Source: Novosphingobium sp. G106
Lineage (GTDB): Bacteria; Pseudomonadota; Alphaproteobacteria; Sphingomonadales; Sphingomonadaceae
Direction: 5' to 3'
Length of the DNA stretch: 64,000 nt
Assembly (NCBI RefSeq): GCF_019075875.1
Contig: NZ_JAHOOZ010000001.1
Location: 5,867,501-5,931,500 of the forward strand
Shown here: positions 40,979 to 49,489 of the stretch, in pieces
Layout: every line of letters begins with the position of its first letter
Numbering within the stretch: position 1 is the first letter of the stretch
Notes under the pieces: model-generated
Database searches by the model: none
Told to the model about the DNA's origin: nothing
What the model saw: only the letters and a program-made list of their open reading frames with translations
Position numbers and translations under genes: made by a program

Positions 40979-42343
40979 ATGGCAACGGTAGCGGATAGCG
41001 GGTCGGTTGAGCGGCTTACGCGGATGGTCGGAGCACCCGACAAGTACGATTACGCCTCGGCCGACCTGCGCGCCGCCCAGATCGAAGCGATGAACGAGCG
41101 CTTCCAGGACCGGGTCGGCAAGATCAAGCTCCTGAAGCATCGCGCCGAGGAGGCTGAGATCAGCGAAATCCGCAGCTTGGAAGACGCCGTCCCGCTGCTA
41201 CTGCCGCACACGGCCTACAAGTCCTATCCCGAGAGCTTCCTGATGGAGGAGAAGTGGGACAAGCTCAGCCGGTGGCTGGATTCCGTCTCGACCCATCGCG
41301 TGCCGGCGATCGACAAAGCCTCGATCCATGACGTCGACGGCTGGGTCGCGAAGATGCAGGAAAGCGGCCACAACGTTTCCTGCTCGAGCGGCACCACGGG
41401 CAAGTCGGCGATGCTGGTCGCCTCGGATGCCGACATGGAATGGTGCAAGCGCGAGGCGCCGCAGGCCTATACTTGGGGGTCAGGCGTCCCGCTCGACCGT
41501 AGCCGGCGTATCTTCGGCCTGGCGCCGGTTGCCTCGGTACCGCGCAATCTCGCCACGGGCGTGGCCTATACCAACGCGCTGCAGGATCCGAATTCGGAGC
41601 CGTTCCGCTATCCGGTGCCGCCGATCACCGTCGGCAGCCTCACCCAGATGGTGGTGGCGCGCAAGAAGATCGCCGACGGCACGATCCTGCCCGAGGAACT
41701 CGCCGAGTTCGAACGCATCTCGGTTGAACGCGCGAAGTACGTTGAGGATGCGGTCGGCGTGACCGCGCAGGCGCTGGTCGAGGCGCGGGGGGACAAGCTG
41801 CACCTCACCGGCCTCTGGGCCGGGCTCTACAACGTCGCCAAGGCGGTGCGCGACATGGGCTACAGCGGCAAGGACTTCAACGCGGAGAATTCGATCTATG
41901 TCGGCGGCGGCCTCAAGCGCGCCAACCTGCCGGCGGACTACCGCGAGTTCGTCTACGAGACGTTCAACATCTCGCCGACGCGCAATTATCAGAACTATTC
42001 GATGCAGGAACTGCAATCGGGCATGCCGCGCTGCCAGAAGGGCGGCCGCTACCACCTGCCGCCCTGGTTGGTTCCACTGCTGCTCGACAAGGCCGGGGAC
42101 AACCTGCTGCCGATAGAGAGCGGCGAGTACGAGGGCCGCGCTGCGTTCTTCGACCTCTCGCTCGATGGGCGCTGGGGCGGGGTGATCTCGGGCGACAAGG
42201 TCTCGATCGACTTCAGCCCTTGCGCCTGCGGGGCCAGGAGCCCGTCGATCCGCGACGACATCGTGCGCTATGCGGATATCGAAGGCGACGACAAGATCGG
42301 CTGCGCCGGCACGGTCGACGCCTATGTGCGCGGGCTCTCCTAG
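40979..42343 (+). CDS. LuxE/phenylacetate-CoA-ligase-like acyl-adenylating enzyme
   Basis: 454 residues from the ATG at 40979, preceded by AGAGGGAG; an upstream codon at 40907 lacks support. The adenylating P-loop is VSCSSGTTGKSAMLVASDAD. Unlike acyl-CoA ligases of the classical family, the C-terminal region is compact and ends in IDFSPCACGARSPSIRDDIV, as in PaaK/LuxE/F390-synthetase-type proteins, and contains a Cys-x-Cys. NYQNYSMQELQSGMPRC corresponds to the adenylate-binding YxxxE region. It should activate a carboxylate with ATP. Neighbours give no clear substrate. Convergent with a glycosyltransferase gene. Confidence 0.75.
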   Translation: MATVADSGSVERLTRMVGAPDKYDYASADLRAAQIEAMNERFQDRVGKIKLLKHRAEEAEISEIRSLEDAVPLLLPHTAYKSYPESFLMEEKWDKLSRWLDSVSTHRVPAIDKASIHDVDGWVAKMQESGHNVSCSSGTTGKSAMLVASDADMEWCKREAPQAYTWGSGVPLDRSRRIFGLAPVASVPRNLATGVAYTNALQDPNSEPFRYPVPPITVGSLTQMVVARKKIADGTILPEELAEFERISVERAKYVEDAVGVTAQALVEARGDKLHLTGLWAGLYNVAKAVRDMGYSGKDFNAENSIYVGGGLKRANLPADYREFVYETFNISPTRNYQNYSMQELQSGMPRCQKGGRYHLPPWLVPLLLDKAGDNLLPIESGEYEGRAAFFDLSLDGRWGGVISGDKVSIDFSPCACGARSPSIRDDIVRYADIEGDDKIGCAGTVDAYVRGLS

Positions 42344-42346
42344 GCC

Positions 42347-43501
42347 TTACCGAGCCGCGGCCCGCTGGCGGATCAGCCGGAGGTAGGTGTCGGCCACCTC
42401 CTGGTTGATCGCGTCCCACGAGAAATCGAGGCTGCGCGCTTCGCCGGCGGCGCCGTGCTTGGCGCGGCGGTCGGCCTGCTCGACGTAGGCCTTGAGCGCC
42501 TCGGCGAACTGGTGGACCGCGCCGGGGCGGATCAGCCGGCCCGAGACGTGGTCGTCGACCAGGCTCTCGCTGCCCGTGGCAATCGCGGCGACAACCGGCA
42601 GGCCGCAGGCCATGGCCTCGAGCGTGACGTTGCCGAAAGTCTCGGTCACCGAGGGATTGAACAGCACGTCCATGCCGGCGACGGCGCGGGCGAGATCCTC
42701 GCCGGCCTGGAAGCCGATGAAATGCGCGCCGGGCAGCCGCGCCTCGAACCAGCTGCGCGCCGGGCCTTCGCCGATCACCAGGACCTTGTGCCTGACGCCG
42801 CGGCGGCCGAGTTCGTCGATCGTGTCGGAGAACACGTCGAGCCCCTTTTCCATCACCAGCCGGCCCAGGAAGCCGATCACGACCTCTTCGTCGCCGATGC
42901 CGAGCGAGTGCCGCCATTCGAGCGAGCGTGCGCCCGAATGGAAGATGTCGCGGTCGACCCCGCGTGACCAGATGCCGATGTCGTAGTTCATCCGCTGGTC
43001 GCGCAAGAGCTGGGCCATGGACTCGGATGGCGCAACCAGCGCGTCGCAGCGCCGGTAGAAACGGCGCAGCAGCGCCTCGACCAGCGGCTCGCCCCAGGCC
43101 AGGTTGTAATAGCGCAGATAGGTCTCGAAGCGGGTGTGGACCGAGGCGAGCACGGGCAACTTCTGTCGACGCGCCCAGCTGACCATGCGGTGCCCGCTGA
43201 CATCGGGCGAGGAAACCTGGACGACATTGGGTGCGAAGGCCTTGAGATCGCGCTTCAGCCGCGGAGAGAGCCCGAGCGAGAAGCGGTACTCGCCGCGGCC
43301 GGGGATCGGCGTCGCGGGAACGTCGACGAGGTCACCGGTGGGCGGAAAGGCGGGCGTACTGGTCGTCGGCGAATAGACGCGCACCGCGGCGCCCTGGCGC
43401 AGGAGATAGCCGACGAGGCGGTTCAATGCCTGGTTCGCACCGTCGCGGACATAATTGTAATTGCCGCTGTAAAGCGCGATGCGAAGGTCTGCGATTTTCA
43501 T
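42347..43501 (-). CDS. Glycosyltransferase family 4 (mannosyltransferase-like)
   Basis: 384 residues. RIALYSGNYNYVRDGANQAL opens a GT-B acceptor domain; LPVLASVHTRFETYLRYYNL and ALVAPSESMAQLL follow as in GT4 mannosyl/glucosyltransferases. The donor side carries VVIGFLGRLVMEKGLDVF and the E-x7-E element in ETFGNVTLEAMACGLPVVAA. It transfers a sugar from a nucleotide or lipid-linked donor, perhaps to a glycolipid. No membrane segment. Apparently monocistronic; a small gap separates it from the Tyr-rich protein gene. Confidence 0.92.
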   Translation of the reverse strand: MKIADLRIALYSGNYNYVRDGANQALNRLVGYLLRQGAAVRVYSPTTSTPAFPPTGDLVDVPATPIPGRGEYRFSLGLSPRLKRDLKAFAPNVVQVSSPDVSGHRMVSWARRQKLPVLASVHTRFETYLRYYNLAWGEPLVEALLRRFYRRCDALVAPSESMAQLLRDQRMNYDIGIWSRGVDRDIFHSGARSLEWRHSLGIGDEEVVIGFLGRLVMEKGLDVFSDTIDELGRRGVRHKVLVIGEGPARSWFEARLPGAHFIGFQAGEDLARAVAGMDVLFNPSVTETFGNVTLEAMACGLPVVAAIATGSESLVDDHVSGRLIRPGAVHQFAEALKAYVEQADRRAKHGAAGEARSLDFSWDAINQEVADTYLRLIRQRAAAR

Positions 43502-43568
43502 GTTGCAGCCGGCCTTAGCCGCTTACTGCACACATGACGAGGGCCCGCAGACCCTCCGCGGGCGCTGA

Positions 43569-43928
43569 TCACCAGCCGCGATAATAGCGTCTGTCCCAGC
43601 CTCGATAGGGGCCGCGATCCCAGCCGCGATATTCGCGGTAGTAATAGCGCCGCGGGTAGCGATCGTAATAATAGCCGCGCGGGTAGCTCCGATAGTAGTA
43701 GCGCGGCCGGCCGTAGTAGCCGTCGCCATAATAATAGCCGCGGTCGCTGTTCGAGGCGATCGCCGCACCCACGGCGAGGCCGATGATGCCCGCGCCGACT
43801 GCGATCGCCGCCGTGTCGTCGCCGCGGCCGCGCCAGTGATCGCGTGCCTCGGCGCTGGTGGTTGTGAACGTCATGGCGCCGACCGCCAGCGCGGCGACGA
43901 TCCCGGCACTCTTCAGGCTCTTGAACAT
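43569..43928 (-). CDS. Secreted Tyr/Arg-rich protein, paralogue 1
   Basis: 119 residues from the ATG at 43928. Signal peptide (LKSAGIVAALAVGAMTFTTT, cleavage after AEA), then DDTAAIAVGAGIIGLAVGAA, a glycine-rich hydrophobic segment, and a C-terminal half made almost only of Tyr, Arg, Gly, Asp and Pro (GRPRYYYRSYPRGYYYDRYP). The same architecture occurs in the protein at 45116-45490. No enzymatic motif. It is probably periplasmic or outer-membrane attached; function unknown. Confidence 0.8.
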   Translation of the reverse strand: MFKSLKSAGIVAALAVGAMTFTTTSAEARDHWRGRGDDTAAIAVGAGIIGLAVGAAIASNSDRGYYYGDGYYGRPRYYYRSYPRGYYYDRYPRRYYYREYRGWDRGPYRGWDRRYYRGW

Positions 43929-44196
43929 GACCCTGTCTCCCATTCCTGTCGGCCAAGAGCGACCCGGCCGATGTCAGGACCATAGTGGATCATTTTTCGG
44001 CTGAACTTGCACTTAATGCCGCGTTCAGCATGGCCCGCAGGCTCCGGCTCGCACGACGAGCCGTTCATTTTTTCCTGCAAATGCCACGATTTATTGCATG
44101 AATTTGCAAAGTCATACGCAACTCAATGAAAGCTCCTCCGTTTCCTGCCGCGGACGGCTGAATGCCTCCGCGTTCAGGAATCTTGAGGAATCCAAT

Positions 44197-45042
44197 ATGA
44201 AAATCTATCGGGCCGCACCTTTCTTCGCCACCGCCGCAGCAGCGGTCGGCCTCACCATTCCCGCCTTGGCGCAGGACGCGCGGGATACGCATTTCGACGG
44301 CCCCTATGTGTCCGCCACGATCGGCATGGCTGCGCAGGGCAACGACCGAGGAGACACCCTGGTCTTCGATACCGATCGCAACGGAACCTATGGCGACACT
44401 GTGAAGACCGCGGCCGGCGCCAACGCCTTCAGCCCGGGGTTCTGCCATGGCACGGCGGGCGGCGCGGCGCCGGGTGCCTGCGGGCCTGACAACAACCGCC
44501 TCGAATACGCGGGCCGCATCGGTTACGACAAGCGGATGGGCGGCAACTTCGTGGTCGGCGGCCTTGTGGAAGTGTCGAAGACCAACGCGCGCGACTACAC
44601 CAGCGGCTATTCCACGACCCCCGCCAGCTACCAACTGGGGCGCAAGCTCGACTACGCGCTGTCGGCGCGGGCCCGCGCGGGCTACACGCCGGGCGGCGGC
44701 GCGCTGTTCTATGCGACGGGCGGCGTGAGCAATGCCAAGCTCGACCACAGCTTCGTTACGACCAACACGGCGAACAGCTTCACCGAGGTGAACGACGGCA
44801 AGCGCGTCTGGGGCTGGCAGGCCGGCGGCGGCGCCGAAGTGATGGTGACCAACAACGTCAGCCTCGGTCTCGAGTACCTCTACAACCGCTATAACGACAG
44901 CAAGTACAGCGTCGCCGTCGGGCCTGGCACGGCGCCGGCGAGCAATCCCTTCCTGCTGGCATCGGGCGGCACGAACATCCGCACGTCGGACAAGAATTTC
45001 GACTACCACTCGCTGCGCGCCAGCCTGAGTTTCCAGTTCTAA
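44197..45042 (+). CDS. Outer-membrane beta-barrel protein (OmpA-like/OmpW-like size)
   Basis: 281 residues from the ATG at 44197 (TTGAGGA upstream); an in-frame start at 44098 would precede the signal peptide. Signal sequence (FFATAAAAVGLTIPALA), then alternating amphipathic strands: GPYVSATIGMAAQ, LEYAGRIGYDKRMGGNFVVG, RKLDYALSARARAGYTPGGG, SLGLEYLYNRYND and a C-terminal LRASLSFQF with the terminal Phe needed for BAM insertion. About eight to ten strands. It could be a small porin or structural barrel. It sits between two Tyr-rich paralogues and ends at a strong terminator. Confidence 0.87.
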   Translation: MKIYRAAPFFATAAAAVGLTIPALAQDARDTHFDGPYVSATIGMAAQGNDRGDTLVFDTDRNGTYGDTVKTAAGANAFSPGFCHGTAGGAAPGACGPDNNRLEYAGRIGYDKRMGGNFVVGGLVEVSKTNARDYTSGYSTTPASYQLGRKLDYALSARARAGYTPGGGALFYATGGVSNAKLDHSFVTTNTANSFTEVNDGKRVWGWQAGGGAEVMVTNNVSLGLEYLYNRYNDSKYSVAVGPGTAPASNPFLLASGGTNIRTSDKNFDYHSLRASLSFQF

Positions 45043-45061
45043 GTCTCTCGCAGACCAAACG

Positions 45062-45095
45062 AAAAGCCCCCTCCCGCGAGGGAGGGGGCTCTTTT
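45062..45095. terminator. Bidirectional Rho-independent terminator
   Basis: AGCCCCCTCCC / GGGAGGGGGCT stem with GCGA loop flanked by AAAA and CTTTTA, between the barrel gene and the convergent Tyr-rich gene. Confidence 0.92.
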
Positions 45096-45115
45096 AGTCA
45101 GAGGCTGTGCCGGGT

Positions 45116-45490
45116 TCAGTAGCCGCGATAGCCGCGGTTGCCGTTGTAGTAGCCATCGTCGCCGTAACCGCGGCGCGCGTAATAACCGTCGTTGTCGTAG
45201 CGGCGGCCGTCGCGATCGTAGCGGTTGCCGTTGCGGTCCCAGTAATAGCCGTCGCGGTATTCGTAGCCGTTGCGGTTGTAGTTGTAATTGTAGTCGCGGT
45301 CGTGGCGGTCCTTGCCGGCCGAAGCGGCGATCGCGCCGATGGCGAGGCCGAGGATGCCGACGCCAATCGCTATACCCGCGGTGTCGTCGCCGCCATGATG
45401 GCGATAGTCGCGGGCCATAGCCGGGCTGGCGCCGGCAAGCGCGGTGGCGGTGAGGGCGGTGGCGAGCGCTGCCTTCTTGAACAGGTTCAT
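45116..45490 (-). CDS. Secreted Tyr/Asn/Arg-rich protein, paralogue 2
   Basis: 124 residues. Signal peptide (LFKKAALATALTATALAGAS, cleavage after AMA), then DDTAGIAIGVGILGLAIGAI and a repeat-like Tyr/Asp/Asn/Arg/Gly tail (YNRNGYEYRDGYYWDRNGNR). It matches paralogue 1 in signal, DDTA-x-IA-x-G core and tail composition. Function unknown; such low-complexity aromatic tails may self-associate. Its start is preceded by AGGAG. Confidence 0.82.
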   Translation of the reverse strand: MNLFKKAALATALTATALAGASPAMARDYRHHGGDDTAGIAIGVGILGLAIGAIAASAGKDRHDRDYNYNYNRNGYEYRDGYYWDRNGNRYDRDGRRYDNDGYYARRGYGDDGYYNGNRGYRGY

Positions 45491-46127
45491 GTCAAAACTC
45501 CTGGCGGCGATTGCGAGACGGGATTGCTCGTTCGATTCGCCGCTTCGAGAGTCGGTTTAGCTTTCCGTCACTGAATGCGTGCCGCACAGGTTTGGCAGCT
45601 TTTGTTCAGGCTTGTTGGCAATTTTATGAACGTCCGGAATGTGAACTGACGATGCCTCGGCCCGAACTCATCGCGCGTTGTTGGATTTGCGGGCGCAGGT
45701 CCGCGCCGGATGGGTGACGGTGCGGCCGGCGCGCCTCCCTGCGGCGCTGGGCTATGTTTGCATGCCTTGTTGCGAATGGCCGGGCGCAGGCATGCGGACG
45801 CTTCGGCACGGCGCTTAGCGCGAAGGCTTGGACGATGAGCCGGCTCGCTGCCCTGTCATCGCCTTGCGGAGTGAAGCCTCCGCCCTGATCCTTCGTCACG
45901 GGGGAGCGCGCTGCCGCGCGCACCGGCCGCCAGAGCCTGCTCCAGCAAGGGCAGGCTCCGCGCGGGAGAGCAAGAAGCGCAGGCCTGTCGCCCTCACGCA
46001 CCCGTCGGGGATAGTGAATAACCTATTTGGTTCAAAATGTCAAGATGAAGCAGGCGCTGGCAGAATACGCCAACAAAGCCGCCATTCAGGCCGCGAAATG
46101 GCCTCCCTGAAACCTGCCGTTGACGAG
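45491..46127. other. 637-nt intergenic region left of the insertion sequence
   Basis: Open frames on both strands have no recognisable domain. There is a GAGCCTGC / GCAGGCTC hairpin (45933-45958). I see no RNA gene or promoter that I can support. Confidence 0.45.
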
Positions 46128-46136
46128 TACCGGAGC
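46128..46136. repeat. Left direct flanking repeat TACCGGAGC of the IS21 element
   Basis: Identical to 48687-48695 directly outside the right end. IS21 elements usually make 4-8 bp target duplications, so eight of the nine bases may be duplication plus one chance match. Confidence 0.75.
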
Positions 46137-46188
46137 TGTAAATAGGCGTTGAACCGGGACCCCATATCGGCGTGCAAAAGGGCCCCCC
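46137..46188 (+). repeat. IS21 left-end terminal repeats (two copies)
   Basis: Copy 1 at 46137-46163 and copy 2 at 46166-46188 (ATCGGCGTGCAAAAGGGCCC). Copy 2 is the reverse complement of the right-end repeat with one or two differences. Multiple end repeats are transposase-binding sites in this family. Confidence 0.8.
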
Positions 46189-46341
46189 TTTGCGGTTTGC
46201 AGGGCGGTTGTCCCGGTAGTCCATAGGAGGGACCCGCGGCCGTCGCCGCGCGCCTCCTAAAGCGCTGGCGGTGACGGTCGTGGGAGGTTCCTGTGGACCC
46301 ACCGGGTCAACCGCCGGGTGGGGGGGTCCGGGGGGAGGGTT

Positions 46342-47100
46342 TTAGCTCCGGTTTCTGAGGCGCCAGCTGTCGTTGCCGGTCTCGACGATGTCGCAGTGAT
46401 GCGTGATGCGGTCGAGCAGCGCGGCCGTCATCTTGGGATCGCCGAACACGGTCGGCCATTCCCCGAACGCCAGGTTCGTCGTGATGATCACCGAGGTGCG
46501 CTCGTAGAGCTTGCTGACGAGGTGGAACAGCAGCTGGCCGCCCGAGCGGGCGAACGGCAGGTAGCCGAGCTCATCGAGCACGACGAGGTCAAGGCGCGAG
46601 AGCTGGGCCGCAAGCGCGCCTGCCTTGCCGAGGCGGCTCTCCTCCTCGAGCCGGTTCACCAGATCCACGGTGTTGAAGTAGCGGCCGCGGGCGCCGGCAC
46701 GCACGACGCTGGCAGTGATCGCAACCGCGAGGTGGGTCTTCCCGGTCCCGGTGCCGCCGACCAGGACGATGTTGCGCTGTCCGGGCAGGAACGAGCCGGC
46801 ATGCAGCGAGCGTACCAGCTGCTCGTTGATCGGTGTGCCTTCGAACACGAACGCATCGATGTCCTTCACCGTCGGCAGCCGGGCCGCAGTCATGCGATAG
46901 CGGATCGATGCCGCGTGGCGGTGAGCAGCCTCAGCGCGCAGCAGGTCGGTGAGGATCTCCATGGCGGTGCGCTTGCGCTGCATGCCCGTGGTGACCGCCT
47001 CGTCGAAGGCGCTGGCCATGCCCTTGAGGCCCAGGCCGCTCATCGCGGCGATCATCTCATGCCGCTGCACGGGCGCCTCGCAGCAGGTCGTATCGAGCAC
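46342..47100 (-). CDS. istB: IS21-family helper ATPase IstB
   Basis: 252 residues from a GTG at 47100, overlapping istA by 44 nt; an internal ATG at 47055 is another candidate. The AAA+ Walker A is [15 protein letters not shown] (about 115) and Walker B is [12 protein letters not shown] (about 180). IstB oligomers select target DNA and activate the IstA transposase. The full domain set is present and no stop interrupts it. Confidence 0.95.
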   Translation of the reverse strand: MLDTTCCEAPVQRHEMIAAMSGLGLKGMASAFDEAVTTGMQRKRTAMEILTDLLRAEAAHRHAASIRYRMTAARLPTVKDIDAFVFEGTPINEQLVRSLHAGSFLPGQRNIVLVGGTGTGKTHLAVAITASVVRAGARGRYFNTVDLVNRLEEESRLGKAGALAAQLSRLDLVVLDELGYLPFARSGGQLLFHLVSKLYERTSVIITTNLAFGEWPTVFGDPKMTAALLDRITHHCDIVETGNDSWRLRNRS

Positions 47101-48571
47101 AGTCCGCGGTCGGCGGGTGGCTGAGCGCCAACGCTTCGGACGTCGCGATGGTCAGTGGTCGGGGCGGCTCGCGCCGTCGTGCCAGGATGTTGAGGATCAC
47201 ATCGTCGCTGGCAGCGCCGGCGGCGAGCGCCTCGCGGATCGCGGCCTCGACCGCTTCGAGCCCGTCGGTGAGCACGGCAGAGAGCACGCGCACGAACCGG
47301 CGGTCGGCTTCATCGCCCGTTCCCAGCTTGCGCCTGAGCCGGGCCAGTGCTGGCGGGAGATCCCAGTCCTGGAACGGTGCCCCGTTCCTTAAGGCGCCCG
47401 GCTTCTTGGCCAGCACCGGCAGGTAGTGCCAGGGATCGAGGATCATCCGATCGCGGCCGAAGAAGCGGGGATGCTCGGCGACCACCTCGTCGTCGAGGCG
47501 GACCACGATCCGGTCGGCATAGGCGCGAACCTGCACCGCACGCCGGGCCGCCTTGGCCATGACCGAGTAGCGATTGCGGTCGAAGCTGATCAGGCAGGTG
47601 CCGGTTACCGCGTGCGGCGTCTCGTGGAAGCCGTCGAACGGCGCCAGCATCGCCTGGAGCGCCGGGCGCTCGGCGTCCCATGCCTCGGCGATCGTCAGCT
47701 CGCGCTGATCGGGATGGGGATGCAGCGCCGCCCAGCGGCGGCACTCGGCCTCAAGCCACCCGTTCAGTTCCTCCAGGCTCGCAAAGCGTAATCGGGGCTG
47801 GAAGAACCGGCCGCGCATCGTCTGCACCTGGTGCTCGACCTGGCCCTTCTCCCAACCCGCCGCTGGCGAGCAGGCGGTGGGCTCGATCATGTAGTGGTCG
47901 GCCATGATCAGGAACCGGCGGTTGAAGACCCGCTCCTTGCCCGTGAACACCGTCGTGACCGCGGTCTTCATGTTGTCGTAGATGCCCCGCGTCGGCACGC
48001 CGCCGAAGAAGGCGAACGCCCGCGCGTGGGCGTCGAACACCATCTCCTGCGTCTCGCGGGGATAGGCCCGCACGAACACCGCCCGCGATGCGCAAAGCCG
48101 CATATGCGCGACCTTCACACGCATCGGCTTGCCGGCGATCTCCACATCCTCGTGGCTCCAGTCGAACTGGTATGCTTCGCCCGGCCGGAACATCAGCGGG
48201 ATAAACGCCGCCGCGCCGTCGCCGGCATCCTTGCGCCGATCGTCCAGCCAGCGCTTCGCATAGCGCCTCACGGCATCGTAGGAACCGTCGAACCCCTCGC
48301 GCAGCAGCAGGTCGTGGATCCGCGTCATCCGCAACCGCTCGCGCCGGGGTCGTGCCTCGTTCTCCGTCAGCAGAGTATCCAGGCGCTCCTGGAACGGGCC
48401 GATCCGGGGAAGCGGCTGCACCGACCGCCGATAGGCAAATCCCGCTTCCGGGGCGCGGATCGCCTTCCTTATCACCTTGCGCGACACCCGCAGGTCACGC
48501 GCGATCGCCTTGATCGATTTACCGTCGGCGTGCTCGCGCCGGATCCTTACTACCGTCTCCAAAATCAACAT
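47057..48571 (-). CDS. istA: IS21-family transposase IstA
   Basis: 504 residues. N-terminal helix-turn-helix ([20 protein letters not shown]) for end recognition, then the DDE/RNase H core: Asp in [12 protein letters not shown], Asp in [11 protein letters not shown], and Glu in [11 protein letters not shown]. The C-terminal beta-barrel-like region follows. All catalytic residues are intact, so the element is likely mobile. Confidence 0.95.
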   Translation of the reverse strand: MLILETVVRIRREHADGKSIKAIARDLRVSRKVIRKAIRAPEAGFAYRRSVQPLPRIGPFQERLDTLLTENEARPRRERLRMTRIHDLLLREGFDGSYDAVRRYAKRWLDDRRKDAGDGAAAFIPLMFRPGEAYQFDWSHEDVEIAGKPMRVKVAHMRLCASRAVFVRAYPRETQEMVFDAHARAFAFFGGVPTRGIYDNMKTAVTTVFTGKERVFNRRFLIMADHYMIEPTACSPAAGWEKGQVEHQVQTMRGRFFQPRLRFASLEELNGWLEAECRRWAALHPHPDQRELTIAEAWDAERPALQAMLAPFDGFHETPHAVTGTCLISFDRNRYSVMAKAARRAVQVRAYADRIVVRLDDEVVAEHPRFFGRDRMILDPWHYLPVLAKKPGALRNGAPFQDWDLPPALARLRRKLGTGDEADRRFVRVLSAVLTDGLEAVEAAIREALAAGAASDDVILNILARRREPPRPLTIATSEALALSHPPTADCARYDLLRGARAAA

Positions 48572-48624
48572 CCCGATCCCGCCGCCTGGCTACAACCAAG
48601 CCGACGCACCTAAACCATCGAGAT

Positions 48625-48686
48625 GGGGGTCCCTTTTAGATGCCGATCACCCCCATAACGGGGGCCTTTTTGCACGCCGATCCACA
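48625..48686 (-). repeat. IS21 right-end terminal repeats (two copies)
   Basis: Inverted copies at 48660-48686 (GGGGGCCTTTTTGCACGCCG..., outer) and 48625-48647 (GGGGGTCCCTTTTAGATGCC..., inner), mirroring the left end. Confidence 0.8.
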
Positions 48687-48695
48687 TACCGGAGC
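48687..48695. repeat. Right direct flanking repeat TACCGGAGC
   Basis: Identical to 46128-46136. It lies 19 nt upstream of the start of the next gene, so the element may have separated that gene from its promoter. Confidence 0.75.
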
Positions 48696-48714
48696 CGCGC
48701 TACCGTGCGAACCG

Positions 48715-49041
48715 ATGAAGGGGGTTTTGTCGCTCACCGCTTGGCTGACCTTAATCGCAGGAGCATTCATTGCACTGAATGCCTGCGCCGCGGTATCAGG
48801 CGATGGCGGAAAATCCGAAGCGCTGCGCGAGGCGGAAAAAGCCTGTGGTTTTGGACTGCGATCTCTCGTGCCGCTTAGCCAAAATGAGATCCCTGAGGCT
48901 TGGCGTCGAGAGCGCAAACTGATCGTGGTGTCATTGCTTTCGCACGACCAAAAGTCAGCCTGCCTTGGTAGTTTTGGAAGCGATGAAGGCTACCGTTTCG
49001 TTGGCCTTGTGCGGGCGCCAGAAGACCCACGCAAAAAATAG
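48715..49041 (+). CDS. Small hypothetical protein with N-terminal hydrophobic segment
   Basis: 108 residues from the ATG at 48715; an in-frame codon at 48640 lies inside the insertion sequence and is rejected. A signal- or anchor-like segment (LSLTAWLTLIAGAFIALNAC, with a Cys where lipobox processing could occur) precedes a soluble part with LREAEKACGFGLRSLVPL and KLIVVSLLSHDQKSACLG. No family recognised. It could be a lipoprotein. The insertion sequence ends 28 nt upstream, so its original promoter is probably displaced. Confidence 0.6.
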   Translation: MKGVLSLTAWLTLIAGAFIALNACAAVSGDGGKSEALREAEKACGFGLRSLVPLSQNEIPEAWRRERKLIVVSLLSHDQKSACLGSFGSDEGYRFVGLVRAPEDPRKK

Positions 49042-49083
49042 CACGTGATTGCGGACATTCCTCATTTTTGCGACATTGACTGT

Positions 49084-49398
49084 ATGAAGCTGCTAACCCC
49101 GCTACGTAGCGCGATAGATCGTGAATGGGTTAGGGTTGATTGGTCAGGTCGCCAAACCCTCAGGCATAGGGCGATTGCTGCCATACCGCTAATGCTGGTG
49201 ATGGTGCTATCGTTTCTCCCCATTCCGCGTGCGGTACAATTTATCGCGCTCCTAGCAGGCCTCTGTTTCAGCATCACGCTTACGATGTGGATTGAAGCTC
49301 GACGATGGGTTGGCACCGGAGCCTTCTCGACCCGTCGTTCAGAGAGTTTTGTGCGTCGCCTGCGAGCGAAGCGACAGCGGCAAGATCAAGCAGACTAG
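49084..49398 (+). CDS. Small two-TM hypothetical membrane protein
   Basis: 104 residues from the ATG at 49084. Two adjacent hydrophobic helices (RAIAAIPLMLVMVLSFLPI and AVQFIALLAGLCFSITLTMW) with basic residues on either side. No recognised family. It follows the preceding hypothetical gene by 42 nt on the same strand; they may form an operon. Confidence 0.6.
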   Translation: MKLLTPLRSAIDREWVRVDWSGRQTLRHRAIAAIPLMLVMVLSFLPIPRAVQFIALLAGLCFSITLTMWIEARRWVGTGAFSTRRSESFVRRLRAKRQRQDQAD

Positions 49399-49489
49399 GT
49401 CGGTCTCCGCCGACTTTCCTGCCTTCGAAGTTCGATCTGTCAGGCTCTGGGAGCAGACATTGTTCATTACCAGAACCGCGTACGAAAGC

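Larger units (their letters stand above)
46137..48686 (-). mobile_element. Complete IS21-family insertion sequence, about 2550 bp
   Basis: The element begins TGTAAATAGGCG and ends CCACA, matching the TG...CA termini of the family. Each end has two copies of a terminal repeat with core ATCGGCGTGCAAAAGGGCCCCC: left at 46137-46163 (diverged) and 46166-46188, right, inverted, at 48660-48686 and 48625-48647. It encodes istA then istB. The matching flanking repeat implies a recent insertion not followed by rearrangement. Confidence 0.92.

Noticed and set aside
45624..46001. Open frames in the gap left of the insertion sequence
   Set aside because: Low-complexity Arg/Pro/Ala translations typical of GC-rich non-coding DNA.
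46137..48715. Insertion sequence interrupting a coding gene
   Set aside because: Joining the flanks gives no convincing continuous reading frame across the site; it appears intergenic or promoter-proximal.
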